The notes below the pieces were generated by a model. It had not been told where the DNA came from. It worked only from the letters and a program-made list of their open reading frames with translations, and did no database searches. A stretch of 64,000 bases of DNA from positions 62,001-126,000 of the forward strand of contig CAYWTB010000001.1 in NCBI GenBank assembly GCA_964461135.1, written 5' to 3'. This DNA comes from RQOF01 sp964461135 (GTDB taxonomy: Bacteria > Calditrichota > Calditrichia > RBG-13-44-9). The first letter of the stretch is position 1. Each line of letters opens with the position of its first letter. Positions 35,701-43,443 of the stretch are shown piece after piece. Position numbers and translations under genes: made by a program.

Positions 35701-35956
35701 GGTGAGTACCGAAGTCAAAGACAATTATGTTCAGGTTACCATCAGCGATGACGGCAAAGGGATTCCCAAAAAATTCCAGCAAAAAATATTTGATCCGTTC
35801 TTTACTACAAAGCCTGTGGGACGCGGAACTGGCCTGGGATTAAGCATCAGCTACAAAATAATCAGCGAACATAAGGGTAAAATAGAGTTCACCAGCTCCC
35901 AAGGGAAAGGAACAACTTTCGTTATTCTGCTTCCCATCAGCAATGATAAAAAATAA
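32711..35956 (+). CDS. Sensor histidine kinase with FG-GAP/UnbV propeller ectodomain and GAF domain
   Basis: From the ATG at 32711 the product has 1081 residues (an alternative TTG at 32657 adds 18). Domains in order: a signal-like segment; a beta-propeller with six calcium-type loops of the DxDxDG kind at about 130 (DYDNDGLPD), 180, 231 (DLDGDGYPD), 283, 339 and 392 (DMDDDGDLD), which are FG-GAP/VCBS repeats; an UnbV/ASPIC-like region around 421-512; three transmembrane helices at about 535-555, 567-586 and 594-613; a GAF-like domain (632-767); and a coiled coil. HisKA follows with phospho-accepting His838 in AHELNNP, then HATPase_c with N-box NILLNAIQAI, DDGKGIP and GTGLGLS. A propeller of this kind as the sensor of a kinase is very unusual. 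The NtrC-type partner starts 36 bases downstream. Confidence 0.88.
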   Translation: MGKSCKYKLKNIHSNSCTFTALMCLCLCFSHILNRGVLCQQVPDNNSFNFEVANHLLPDFEDSYGVVFRSLNGYDRPDIYVVRFRNLNRFFINQGDNVPFLDWTIQSGLGGNLMPRGRQNLELGASAADYDNDGLPDMAIAGWGESTRIFHQLRDARFQDVTEHSGITLPIDGNGAFWADVNLDGYLDLFITDEHHSNRLFLGNSRGKFRDVSHLWGLSDESVSQGAALGDLDGDGYPDLYVCNWFSPDILYRNTGRNFFQRMQLSMKHTNLAANSNGVSFGDIDNDGHADILVTDRDGQSSLYRNQIESGDSLWQFRELDDSCGLNLPYPAYGSVIADVNNDGWQDIWVSSIGPNMLFLNQGNLTFQKVYEDRYHPNGPLKYYSTGAACADMDDDGDLDLFVSNKDTISLLYRNTLNNKNFIQIKAVGVQSNRDAINTRIWLYQKATGTENLFLAGYREVTSSCGYLSQNDIVVHFGVAGGAAWSARIIFPSGIEQKLDNLQKGNRYVVFEHTGVLKAYFKTTGYIHRITGTSYFWLSLGLYLILILSVIMYVYFSTRRYHWATRHIILFFSLTILLLYGIFIAFQEYAVHIRLFTQILVLYGFLLLLTFFMEKIRRLEISRGNYRKLLKKFSQELIFIKDNIELFRKLLATVTNAVHPLFCATYIKEDNILRLLESTGQYAGPEKIELTDLTNNEAGLEENYYQDKIPQPDSSHPNRIFLIKRDYELFGLLVLGRPEHYKEYSTEDIGVFRSLTAQAAIAIENNMYIEKTKQLIKQITESQTREKYLKQLEQTNQKLKKSNRELQKLYQNLKDTQTQLVQSEKMASLGQLVAGVAHELNNPISYIYANMKELENYTLAISELITILKDIGPAYDKNQLAGQLLKLKDKYDFDFMQSDIQSLIHENIEGSHRVKDVVQNLRNFSRLDEAVLKKVDIREGLESTLLLLSNELKNRIEVHKQYGDIPAIYCQPGNINQVFMNILLNAIQAIDDKGNIWVSTEVKDNYVQVTISDDGKGIPKKFQQKIFDPFFTTKPVGRGTGLGLSISYKIISEHKGKIEFTSSQGKGTTFVILLPISNDKK

Positions 35957-35992
35957 TTTGGGCATTCCATCAATTCAATTGACGAAGATCTG

Positions 35993-37426
35993 ATGATACA
36001 AAAAGAAAAAACATCTGTTCTGGTCGTGGATGATGATCAGGCCAGCCTTAATGCCATAAATCGTGCTCTTCGGCGCGATTTCCAGGTTATTCTGTCCCGG
36101 CACGCCAACGCTGCTTTAGAGGTTCTAAAGACCGAAGAAATATCTGTCATCGTGGCCGATCAGAGGATGCCGGACATTAGCGGGGTTGAACTTTTCCAGA
36201 AAGCCCAGCATATTCAGCGGGATGCCATCCGGATACTGATTACCGGTTATACTGATATCGAAGCGATCATCCAGGCCATTAATGAGGGAAAAATTTATTA
36301 TTACATCACCAAACCCTGGGAACCGGAGGATTTGAGACTGATTGTCCGGCGGGCAGCCGAGATGTATTTCCTCCAGCAGGAAAATAAGCGGCTTATGGAA
36401 GAATTGAGACTGGCAAATGAGAGGTTGGAACAGGAAAATATCATTCTTCAGCAGGAAGCTGTGAAAAGATTTGAATTTGAGAATATTATCGGACAGAGCA
36501 GTGCCATGCAAGAGGTTTTCCGGCTACTCAGGAAAGTAATTCCTACGAATATTACAGTATTATTAATAGGAGAAACCGGCACAGGCAAGGAGCTGATTGC
36601 CAGGGCCATACACTATAATGGATTGCGAAAAGATAACCTCTTTGTGGCCCAGAATTGTTCTGCAATGCCTGATACCCTTCTGGAAAGCGAACTGTTCGGC
36701 CATACCAAAGGAGCTTTTACCGGTGCCTACAGGGATAAAAAGGGATTGTTTGAACTGGCCGATGAAGGAACCATTTTCCTGGATGAAATTTCGGATACCT
36801 CTCCCGCCTTTCAGCAAAGACTGCTTCGCGTTCTGCAGGAGGGTGAAATCCGTCCCCTGGGTTCTGAAAAAACCTTAAAGACGGATGTGCGGATTATTTC
36901 TGCAACCAATAAAAACCTGGAAACCTTTATAGAACAGGGCAATTTCAGGGAAGATCTCTATTACCGCCTGAATGTCTTCCCTATCCGGATTCCTCCCCTG
37001 CGGGAACGTAGAGAAGATATTCCCCTCCTTGTTGACCATTTTATCAGGAAATATGAAGGAATATTGGGAAAGAAGGTCAAAGGAATACAGAAAGATGCAC
37101 TCACCACACTGATGGCTGCTCCCTATACCGGGAACGTACGGGAGCTGGAAAATGAAATACAGCGTGCCCTTACTCTGGCAGACCCCAATTCATTCATTAA
37201 GCCGGAACATCTTTCCGACAGAATAAAAGAACAGTCATCCCAGTTGCAACCCGTCCTAACCCGGCACGGATCATTAAAAGAAATTACTGAATCCGTTGAA
37301 AAACATTATATTATGGAAACTCTCAAAAAAAATAACGGCAATATCACTCACAGCGCCAGGGACCTCGGCCTCAGCAGAGTGGGTTTACAGAAAAAACTTC
37401 ACCGGTACGGTATCAAAGTAAAATAA
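35993..37426 (+). CDS. NtrC-family sigma-54-dependent response regulator
   Basis: This 477-residue regulator has a receiver domain with acidic cluster D13-D15, phosphoacceptor Asp56 in VADQRMPD, and a Lys in YITKPW. A coiled linker leads to an AAA+ domain with Walker A GETGTGKE, the sigma-54 contact loop GAFTGA, Walker B GTIFLDEI and R-finger region, and then a Fis-type helix-turn-helix (NITHSARDLGLSRVGLQKKL). It should be phosphorylated by the kinase just upstream and open sigma-54 promoters. A matching -24/-12 element and palindrome lie in the next intergenic region. Confidence 0.95.
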   Translation: MIQKEKTSVLVVDDDQASLNAINRALRRDFQVILSRHANAALEVLKTEEISVIVADQRMPDISGVELFQKAQHIQRDAIRILITGYTDIEAIIQAINEGKIYYYITKPWEPEDLRLIVRRAAEMYFLQQENKRLMEELRLANERLEQENIILQQEAVKRFEFENIIGQSSAMQEVFRLLRKVIPTNITVLLIGETGTGKELIARAIHYNGLRKDNLFVAQNCSAMPDTLLESELFGHTKGAFTGAYRDKKGLFELADEGTIFLDEISDTSPAFQQRLLRVLQEGEIRPLGSEKTLKTDVRIISATNKNLETFIEQGNFREDLYYRLNVFPIRIPPLRERREDIPLLVDHFIRKYEGILGKKVKGIQKDALTTLMAAPYTGNVRELENEIQRALTLADPNSFIKPEHLSDRIKEQSSQLQPVLTRHGSLKEITESVEKHYIMETLKKNNGNITHSARDLGLSRVGLQKKLHRYGIKVK

Positions 37427-37519
37427 AAGAGGAGCCCCGGTAATACCTACCCGCAGAACCAATACGGGTGTCTCACGTTTTTTATCCTTTAACACTGTAA
37501 ACTTGATTTGCAGTTAAAT

Positions 37520-37536
37520 TGCTAACTTTGTTAGCA
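37520..37536. promoter_or_regulatory. Perfect palindrome, candidate enhancer site for the NtrC-type regulator
   Basis: TGCTAAC-TTT-GTTAGCA is a perfect 7+7 bp inverted repeat with a 3-base spacer. Its centre is about 108 bases upstream of the -24 element, the usual distance of sigma-54 activator sites, and it lies 94 bases after the regulator gene. Confidence 0.5.
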
Positions 37537-37634
37537 TATAACCTTCCCTGCCAATGATTCTTTCGGGCAAGAACCCTCACTATCCTGTTGATAAATAATT
37601 ATTTATAAGCATTATCCACTCCGGGCAGGAGTTC

Positions 37635-37650
37635 TGGCATTAAATTTGAC
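37635..37650 (+). promoter_or_regulatory. Candidate sigma-54 (-24/-12) promoter
   Basis: TGGCATTAAATTTGAC aligns with TGGCACG-N4-TTGCA: TGGCA at -24 and TTG at -12 are in exact register, but the -12 C is replaced by A. Transcription would start near 37661 and reach the lipoprotein and porin-like genes. It lies directly after a sigma-54 activator gene. Confidence 0.5.
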
Positions 37651-37887
37651 TTTTTTTACAGTGTGGAAAGAAAGGAAAGGTGAATCATGAAACTGTCAAT
37701 CCTCAATCTGATACAAACCATGACCGGAATTCAGAGGGATATTTTATCTGCGGAAAATATGGTTGTCCTGGGTAAGTGGTCTCTTTATCTGTTAATCAGC
37801 AAGCCATTGAAAATCAATACTGTTCACTCGTTTTATCAAAAGATAAAAAAATTTACTCAAAATCTCATTATAACAAGGAGACCCACC

Positions 37888-39342
37888 ATGAAACATTTAC
37901 GTTTTATACGGGCAGCTTTTGCGGTCCTCTTGGTTTTTGTCTTCACAAGCGGATGTTACACCACTTTTTATGGTGTCCGTCAGAATGATACCTACGAAGG
38001 AGAAGGAAATCCCAGCAACTACGCGGATGATAATGATTATTATGATTACAGCGACAATTATCCCTATGAAGACGCATCCATTGAATTGGCCTTCCATCCT
38101 TCCCGTTTCGTAGTGGAGAAAAACTATTACAGTTATGGTCAGCATGTACGCAAGGTAAAATATATGATCTATGAATATGACCCCTGGTATGTACCGTATG
38201 ACTATGTCTATTACAGCGGGCCGCAAGTTAACGTTTATTTTTCCATTGGTTTTCACAGCTATTATGACTTTGGAATCTGGTATTCTTATAACTATTATCC
38301 TCAACGTTATGTCAGCTGGTTACCACCATATGGCTGGAATGATTCCTGGTGTGGCTGGCCGGTTTATTATCCTGTTTATTATCCGATATATGTTCCCGTG
38401 TATTATCCTGGACCTGTATATTATCCTTATCCCTATGATTACACTTACAATCACATTTATTATGAGAATTACAAAAAGAGGGATTGGGACAGGCGACAAC
38501 CGGTGGATAACAGTCGAATCGCCAGACGCGGTTCAGAACGACCCGGAAATTCGACAAAGAGCGATTTACCGGATTCCCGGATTTCTACCAGACCCCAGAG
38601 AGACTCACAAAGAGAGTCAACGGTTAATAAAGGATCAAATCCTGGAAATGAACGAAGCATCAGCCGGCGTACACCGGAAGCAAATACATCTTTAAATGGA
38701 AAGGCACCAACCCGAGTTATCAAACGTGACTCTCAAATCAATACCAGCAACAGATCCGGTAACACAACCTCCAGCCGGCCGCAGGTGCAAACAGGAGGGT
38801 CAACCGGCTCACGATCTGTTTCAAATGCGAATCTGCCTAAAAGTACAGGCAGCCGGGTGATTAACCGCCCAACTGAGAATAACATCCGGAAAGAGAAGCA
38901 GGGAAGCTCGGCAATAAACAGGATAACAATCCCCAGCAAGACCCGTGAGCCGGCTCCATCTGTAGACAGGTCAACTGTGAGCAGCAGGCCGTCTTCTTCA
39001 ACAAGGACCTACAGTCCACCGGCGATTCCTGTTCAGAGACCGGTTAACACCAGTAACTCCGGTAATTCCAGCGGGAAGAACAATAAAAGAGAAAATGTAA
39101 CCCGGAACAGCAGCCGCACACAGGCACCCCGGCAAACAAATATCAGCCGTCAGGAACCGGCCCGCTCCTATAGTGCGCCTTCCAAGCCGGCCCAGAAACC
39201 AGGTTACGCTCCCCAGCCGGCCTCTTCCGCATCAAAGAACGTCCGGAAGAGCACGGCATCCGCATCAAAAGGGTCAAAATCAAATGATTCGGATAAGAAC
39301 AAAAAAAGCAGCAGTGGTTCCAGCAATCGCAAACGCCGGTAG
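37888..39342 (+). CDS. Tyr-rich lipoprotein with Arg/Ser-rich tail
   Basis: The start at 37888 has AAGGAG seven bases upstream and gives a 484-residue lipoprotein with lipobox TSGC (Cys at about residue 22). An in-frame ATG at 37687, also with a good ribosome site, would add 67 residues ahead of the signal and is less likely to be the main start. The mature N-terminal third has runs of Tyr, Pro, Trp and Gly (YYPVYYPIYVPVYYPG), with WLPPYGW and WCGWPVYYP. The last 230 residues are Arg/Ser/Asn/Thr-rich and low complexity, ending in KKSSSGSSNRKRR. It is probably a cell-surface or matrix-like protein. It lies under the predicted sigma-54 promoter. No known family identified. Confidence 0.7.
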   Translation: MKHLRFIRAAFAVLLVFVFTSGCYTTFYGVRQNDTYEGEGNPSNYADDNDYYDYSDNYPYEDASIELAFHPSRFVVEKNYYSYGQHVRKVKYMIYEYDPWYVPYDYVYYSGPQVNVYFSIGFHSYYDFGIWYSYNYYPQRYVSWLPPYGWNDSWCGWPVYYPVYYPIYVPVYYPGPVYYPYPYDYTYNHIYYENYKKRDWDRRQPVDNSRIARRGSERPGNSTKSDLPDSRISTRPQRDSQRESTVNKGSNPGNERSISRRTPEANTSLNGKAPTRVIKRDSQINTSNRSGNTTSSRPQVQTGGSTGSRSVSNANLPKSTGSRVINRPTENNIRKEKQGSSAINRITIPSKTREPAPSVDRSTVSSRPSSSTRTYSPPAIPVQRPVNTSNSGNSSGKNNKRENVTRNSSRTQAPRQTNISRQEPARSYSAPSKPAQKPGYAPQPASSASKNVRKSTASASKGSKSNDSDKNKKSSSGSSNRKRR

Positions 39343-39396
39343 CAGGTACTGAAAGATACCAGAGCATATGTACATATGAAAAGAGGAGGAATAAAA

Positions 39397-40773
39397 ATGT
39401 CGACATCAAGGATTATCGGGTTCATACTGCTCTTAGTGACACAAACATTGTGGAGTCAGAGTGCAGATGAAGCTATCCGTATACGGCAAGGCGAAATCGG
39501 TTTCGGGGCAAGAACCCTGGCAATGGGCGGCAACGGCGTAGCTTCCGCAGAAGATTATTCAGCAATATACTGGAATCCGGCAGGCCTGGCCTCCATCCGC
39601 AAAACCCAGGTGAGTGGCGAGTTCTCACATTTGAACTTCGGAAACAATGCAAGCTTTGCCGATAATTTGAATGATATGAACAATAGTTATACCCGTTTTC
39701 GGAATATCGGAATTGCCCTACCGTTTCCCACAAAACGGGGAAGCATGGTATTCGCTTTTGGATATAACTTCGTTAAAGATTTTGATGAATACCTGTTTTT
39801 CAACGGCTTTAACACCAACAGCAACGGCCTGGAATTCGAAATGCCGGATGTTGACGGTGTATACAACTGGTACAGTTTTGACCGGGATGTATTTCAGACC
39901 GAAGAAGTTACTACAGATGGAGGACTGCACCAGTGGTCCTTTGGGGGTGCGGTGGCCGTTTCGCCCAGTCTGGACCTGGGGGCGACCGTGAATTTCTGGA
40001 GTGGCCGGGAGGAATTTACCCGCCAGTTTATTCAGGAAGATACGGAAAATTATTACAATGTATTTCCGGGTGACTTTGATCGTTACACAGTAAATGATAA
40101 TATGATAACAAGTTTTAAAGCAGTCAATTTAAAACTGGGAGGAATGCTGAAGCTGAACCGGGCTACCCGCCTCGGACTTGCCATGGAATTTCCCACCACC
40201 TTTACCGTAACCGAGGACTATGCCTCTTCAGACGAATTGGTTTTTGATGATGGGTATGTGGATGCCATCGATTATGAACCGGGCACCTGGACATACAAGG
40301 TTAAGACCCCTTACCGGTTCGATGCAGGTATTGGCTTCCAGCTGGAAAACATCAATTTGACGGCCAGTGCTACCTTTCGGGACTGGAAACAAACGCGCTT
40401 TGAAAAGCCTGATAACACAGAACTGGATTCGGATTATCGCTCTCTACTGGATGAGAACCGATTTATTCAGAATGATTACCGTCAAACCATCAATTATCAT
40501 CTGGGTATCGAGGGGAACATTCCCAACAGCAATATGTTTGTCCGGGGCGGTTATGCCTATTATCCCTCGCCTTTACAGGATGCTCCCACCGATTATGATA
40601 AAAAAGTCTACAGTGGTGGTGTCGGTTTTAGGGTTGGTTACAACACCTTTCTGGATGTTACCTATCTGCATGGAAAATGGACCCGTGAAAGTGAAGACGT
40701 TTATACACCAGGCGGTACCATAGAACAAATTAACGAGAACCGTCTTTTCCTGGGATTGCGTTTTCAGCTGTAA
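39397..40773 (+). CDS. OmpP1/FadL- or PorV-like outer-membrane protein
   Basis: This 458-residue protein is preceded by GAGGAA and carries a signal peptide ending WSQS. The mature start, ARTLAMGGNGVASAEDYSAIYWNPAGLA, is the classical FadL/PorV N-terminal hatch motif. Aromatic- and Gly-rich strands follow, closing in GLRFQL, a C-terminal barrel end. FadL proteins carry hydrophobic compounds across the outer membrane; PorV-like members act in secretion. It follows the Tyr-rich lipoprotein by 54 bases and is closed by a strong terminator, so the two are probably one transcription unit. Confidence 0.85.
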   Translation: MSTSRIIGFILLLVTQTLWSQSADEAIRIRQGEIGFGARTLAMGGNGVASAEDYSAIYWNPAGLASIRKTQVSGEFSHLNFGNNASFADNLNDMNNSYTRFRNIGIALPFPTKRGSMVFAFGYNFVKDFDEYLFFNGFNTNSNGLEFEMPDVDGVYNWYSFDRDVFQTEEVTTDGGLHQWSFGGAVAVSPSLDLGATVNFWSGREEFTRQFIQEDTENYYNVFPGDFDRYTVNDNMITSFKAVNLKLGGMLKLNRATRLGLAMEFPTTFTVTEDYASSDELVFDDGYVDAIDYEPGTWTYKVKTPYRFDAGIGFQLENINLTASATFRDWKQTRFEKPDNTELDSDYRSLLDENRFIQNDYRQTINYHLGIEGNIPNSNMFVRGGYAYYPSPLQDAPTDYDKKVYSGGVGFRVGYNTFLDVTYLHGKWTRESEDVYTPGGTIEQINENRLFLGLRFQL

Positions 40774-40800
40774 ACGGTTTAAAACTATTTGTATGTTTAA

Positions 40801-40830
40801 ATGCCGGTTAACCAGACCGGCATTTTTTTT
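40801..40830 (+). terminator. Intrinsic terminator after the FadL-like gene
   Basis: ATGCCGGT/ACCGGCAT is an 8-bp stem with a 7-base loop, followed by eight T residues, 28 bases after the stop codon. Confidence 0.9.
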
Positions 40831-40914
40831 ATCAAGATGATATGTCTACAAATCGGTGACTATTTTCCTGCTCGTTTCCTGCAATCTTTCTGTGCTTATA
40901 TCAGACGATTCTGT

Positions 40915-40942
40915 TTGAAAAACTCAAATTTTTCCTTATTAT
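40915..40942 (+). promoter_or_regulatory. Promoter of the LiaF-like/ABC operon
   Basis: TTGAAA (40915-40920) and TATTAT (40937-40942) are 16 bases apart, with the start codon about 56 bases downstream of the -10. Confidence 0.45.
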
Positions 40943-40997
40943 TTCCGGCAATACTGGTTTAAATTATTTGCAGAGTTTTCAGATAAGGATAACAGAA

Positions 40998-41621
40998 ATG
41001 AGCAGACACTACAGATCAAGAAATTATCTCTGGGGAATTGTACTGATAATCATCGGGTTACTATTCCTTCTTCAAAATGCCGGACTTCTGGATATCCATG
41101 ATGTCTTGCATCGATACTGGCCGGTTATTCTTATTCTCCTGGGATTTCGGCTTTTAATCAGGAGAAGGGAAAGCCAGAGCGAAAATGTCGGGTCCGGTAC
41201 CACTTCAGTTTCCTCAGGGGAGAAAACATCGGAGAATTATTCCTTCCGGCAGGCAACGGGTGAGACATATAATAGTGTATTTGGAGATGTACGGCTTTCG
41301 TTTGATAAAAAAGACGTGAACCGCTTTTTTGTAAATAACGTCTTTGGTGATGTCAATCTTAATTTTAGTAATTCACATTTTGCAGATGGGTCTGTTGTGC
41401 GGGTTAACGGGGTATTCGGAAACGTTTATCTTCGCCTGCCGGAAACAATTTCCGTTCAGCTCAGGGTAAACTACCTGGCGGGCAGCAGCTATATTTTTGA
41501 AGACCGGCAGAGCGGTATATTTAAGAATATTTCTTACAGTTCTCCACCGTCTTCCGGAAGACAGGCAATGGTCCGGCTGGAAATTTCTATTGTATTCGGA
41601 GATATCCGGGTCAGTAATTAA
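40998..41621 (+). CDS. LiaF-like membrane protein
   Basis: This 207-residue protein has two N-terminal transmembrane helices (LWGIVLIIIGLLFLLQNAGLL and WPVILILLGFRLLI), followed by a polar linker and a beta-rich domain. That domain shows repeated VFGDV/VFGNV strands (VFGDVRLSF, VFGDVNLNF, VFGNVYLRL, VFGDIRVS). This is the LiaI/LiaF-type organisation (DUF5668 plus LiaF C-terminal domain), linked in Firmicutes to envelope-stress sensing. The start at 40998 has AAGGA. It precedes an ABC exporter, so it may gauge or assist it. Confidence 0.8.
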   Translation: MSRHYRSRNYLWGIVLIIIGLLFLLQNAGLLDIHDVLHRYWPVILILLGFRLLIRRRESQSENVGSGTTSVSSGEKTSENYSFRQATGETYNSVFGDVRLSFDKKDVNRFFVNNVFGDVNLNFSNSHFADGSVVRVNGVFGNVYLRLPETISVQLRVNYLAGSSYIFEDRQSGIFKNISYSSPPSSGRQAMVRLEISIVFGDIRVSN

Positions 41622-41660
41622 TTGTTCTTACTTACATCCCTTCCCGGGAAGGAGTTCCAC

Positions 41661-42545
41661 ATCTCGGTAATCCAAATTAAAAATCTGACGAAATTTTATG
41701 GAAAATCCATTGGAGTTCGTAATCTCAGCTTTTCGGTGGAACAGGGAGAAATATTTGGTTTTCTGGGCCCGAACGGTGCCGGTAAAACCACCACCATCCG
41801 CCTGTTGCTGGACCTCCTGCGCCCTTCATCGGGAGAAATTTCGGTTTTCGGCACGCTGATACCCGATAAATCGGCCCGCATTCGCCGTAAATGCGGGTAT
41901 CTTCCAGGAGATTTTACACCCTTTGGTCACATGTCCGTACAGGATTTTCTAAATTTTATCGTTTCTGTCCGGGGCATACAACATCCAGATTATTTCCTGC
42001 TGGATAGATTCCAGCTGGTAAAGGAATTATCCAGAAAAATAAAGCATCTGTCCCATGGCACCCGGCAAAAGCTGGGAATTATTCAGGCATTTTTTCACAA
42101 CCCCGAACTGGTCATTCTGGATGAACCCACTACCGGTCTGGATCCGCTGATGAAAATGGAATTTTATGATTTCCTGTTTGATTACCAAAAGAAAGAAAAA
42201 ACCGTATTTTTATCCTCGCATGATTTATCGGAAGTGGAGAGAATCTGCCAGCGGGTGGGCATTATCCGGGAAGGTGAGCTGGTGGCACTGGAAAGCATCG
42301 AAAATTTAAAAAAGAACCGATATCGCCGCCTGAAGTTTACCCTGCGTGAACCTGTGGAAAAACTGGACGTCCCCAATGCATCCCTAGTCTACCGGAAAAA
42401 TCTGGACTATGAATATATTTTCAGGGGAGACATCACGCAATTGCTGAAGCTACTGGTCAATTTACCTATCAGGGATTTTTATTTCCCCGAGCCTCACCTG
42501 GAGGAAGTATTCATGTATTATTACGAGGAGCAGGAAAATGCTTAG
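41661..42545 (+). CDS. ABC transporter ATP-binding protein (apparent ATC start)
   Basis: This 294-residue ATPase has Walker A GPNGAGKTT, a signature LSHGTRQK (S-H-G-T variant), Walker B LVILDEPTTGLDP and SSHDLSEVERIC, as in ABC-2-type drug or Na+ exporter ATPases. Family members normally begin (M)SVIQIKNLTKFYG. Here that point is an ATC codon at 41661, with AAGGAG ending 6 bases upstream, and the only canonical alternative is a TTG at 41622, right at the preceding stop codon and without a ribosome site. The end overlaps the permease start by 8 bases, so the two form one transporter. Confidence 0.85.
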   Translation: MSVIQIKNLTKFYGKSIGVRNLSFSVEQGEIFGFLGPNGAGKTTTIRLLLDLLRPSSGEISVFGTLIPDKSARIRRKCGYLPGDFTPFGHMSVQDFLNFIVSVRGIQHPDYFLLDRFQLVKELSRKIKHLSHGTRQKLGIIQAFFHNPELVILDEPTTGLDPLMKMEFYDFLFDYQKKEKTVFLSSHDLSEVERICQRVGIIREGELVALESIENLKKNRYRRLKFTLREPVEKLDVPNASLVYRKNLDYEYIFRGDITQLLKLLVNLPIRDFYFPEPHLEEVFMYYYEEQENA

Positions 42546-43347
42546 CCTTCCATATTTAAGCCTGGGATGGAAGCTTTACCGCTCCATGATTGTTTTCGGT
42601 ACAATATTAACCGGAGCACTTCAGTTCCTGGTGGTGTGGATTTTTAATTCATTAAACGCCACTCCACTGATTGAAACGTTTTTTCAACAGCTTCCCCCAC
42701 AGATGCGCCTGCTGTTTGAGAATGAATTTATGCCCAGTATGTCAATTTCCGGGGCTGTGGCTTTGGGATTCAATCATCCCATTGTCCTGTTTCTGATGGG
42801 GCTGGTCGCCATAGTGATTCCTGCCCGGCAAATTGCGGGGGAGTCAGAAAATGGTCTTCTGGAATTGCTGTTATCACTACCCTATCAACGGAAACAACTC
42901 TTATTTTCACTGTGGATATTTGCTGCATCAGCCCTCTTGTTGGTTGTTCTGGGTGCATTTTCCGGTTCAGTTATTGCTTTGATTGCCACCCGGAACTTGA
43001 ATATTATTTTCCTGGGACATTTGCTGAAGGTGAGTCTAAACCTGTGGTCACTTTTTCTGTTAGTCATGAGCTGTGCTGTTATGGTGTCGGTTTTCAACAG
43101 GGAAGGATCCCGTGCTGGTCTAACCGGAGCAATTGTAATATTTACTTTTTATTTTATTTATTTTTTAAGCTCCATATGGGAATCTCTGGAATTTACCAAA
43201 CACTTTAACATTTTTAACTATTACCAGCCCCAAAAATTAATTTTTGGCGGGATAAACCTTGGCCGTAATTTATTAGTATTATCGATTCTGACTCTTATCT
43301 GCCTGATAATTGCCTTTCTCCATTTTGAGGAACGTGATATTCCCTGA
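42538..43347 (+). CDS. ABC-2-type transporter permease
   Basis: This 269-residue membrane protein has six hydrophobic segments (including IVLFLMGLVAIVIPARQIAGE, the ABC-2 signature region with GESENGLLELLLSLPYQRKQLL). It overlaps the ATPase gene by 8 bases. Together they make an ABC exporter of unknown substrate, possibly peptide or lipid, next to a LiaF-like gene. Confidence 0.82.
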   Translation: MLSLPYLSLGWKLYRSMIVFGTILTGALQFLVVWIFNSLNATPLIETFFQQLPPQMRLLFENEFMPSMSISGAVALGFNHPIVLFLMGLVAIVIPARQIAGESENGLLELLLSLPYQRKQLLFSLWIFAASALLLVVLGAFSGSVIALIATRNLNIIFLGHLLKVSLNLWSLFLLVMSCAVMVSVFNREGSRAGLTGAIVIFTFYFIYFLSSIWESLEFTKHFNIFNYYQPQKLIFGGINLGRNLLVLSILTLICLIIAFLHFEERDIP

Positions 43348-43443
43348 GAATTTCAATAGAACATATTTCCTGATTGACAAACTGTTTAAATACAGCTATT
43401 TTTCTTTTTTATATCTTGAAACTAATTACGGAAAGGGGTTGCT

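Larger units (their letters stand above)
37427..37887. other. Regulatory intergenic region with sigma-54 promoter signals
   Basis: These 461 bases hold a weak stem (ACCCG/CGGGT, near 37449-37470) followed by six T residues that may end the regulator transcript, a perfect 17-bp dyad (37520-37536) and a -24/-12-like element (37635-37650). An in-frame upstream ATG at 37687 has a strong purine-rich ribosome site. The frame from 37687 is open to the lipoprotein start at 37888. Confidence 0.6.

Noticed and set aside
40955..40975. TGG...TTGCA upstream of the LiaF-like gene as a sigma-54 promoter
   Set aside because: The element spacing is two bases too long; a sigma-70-type promoter fits better.
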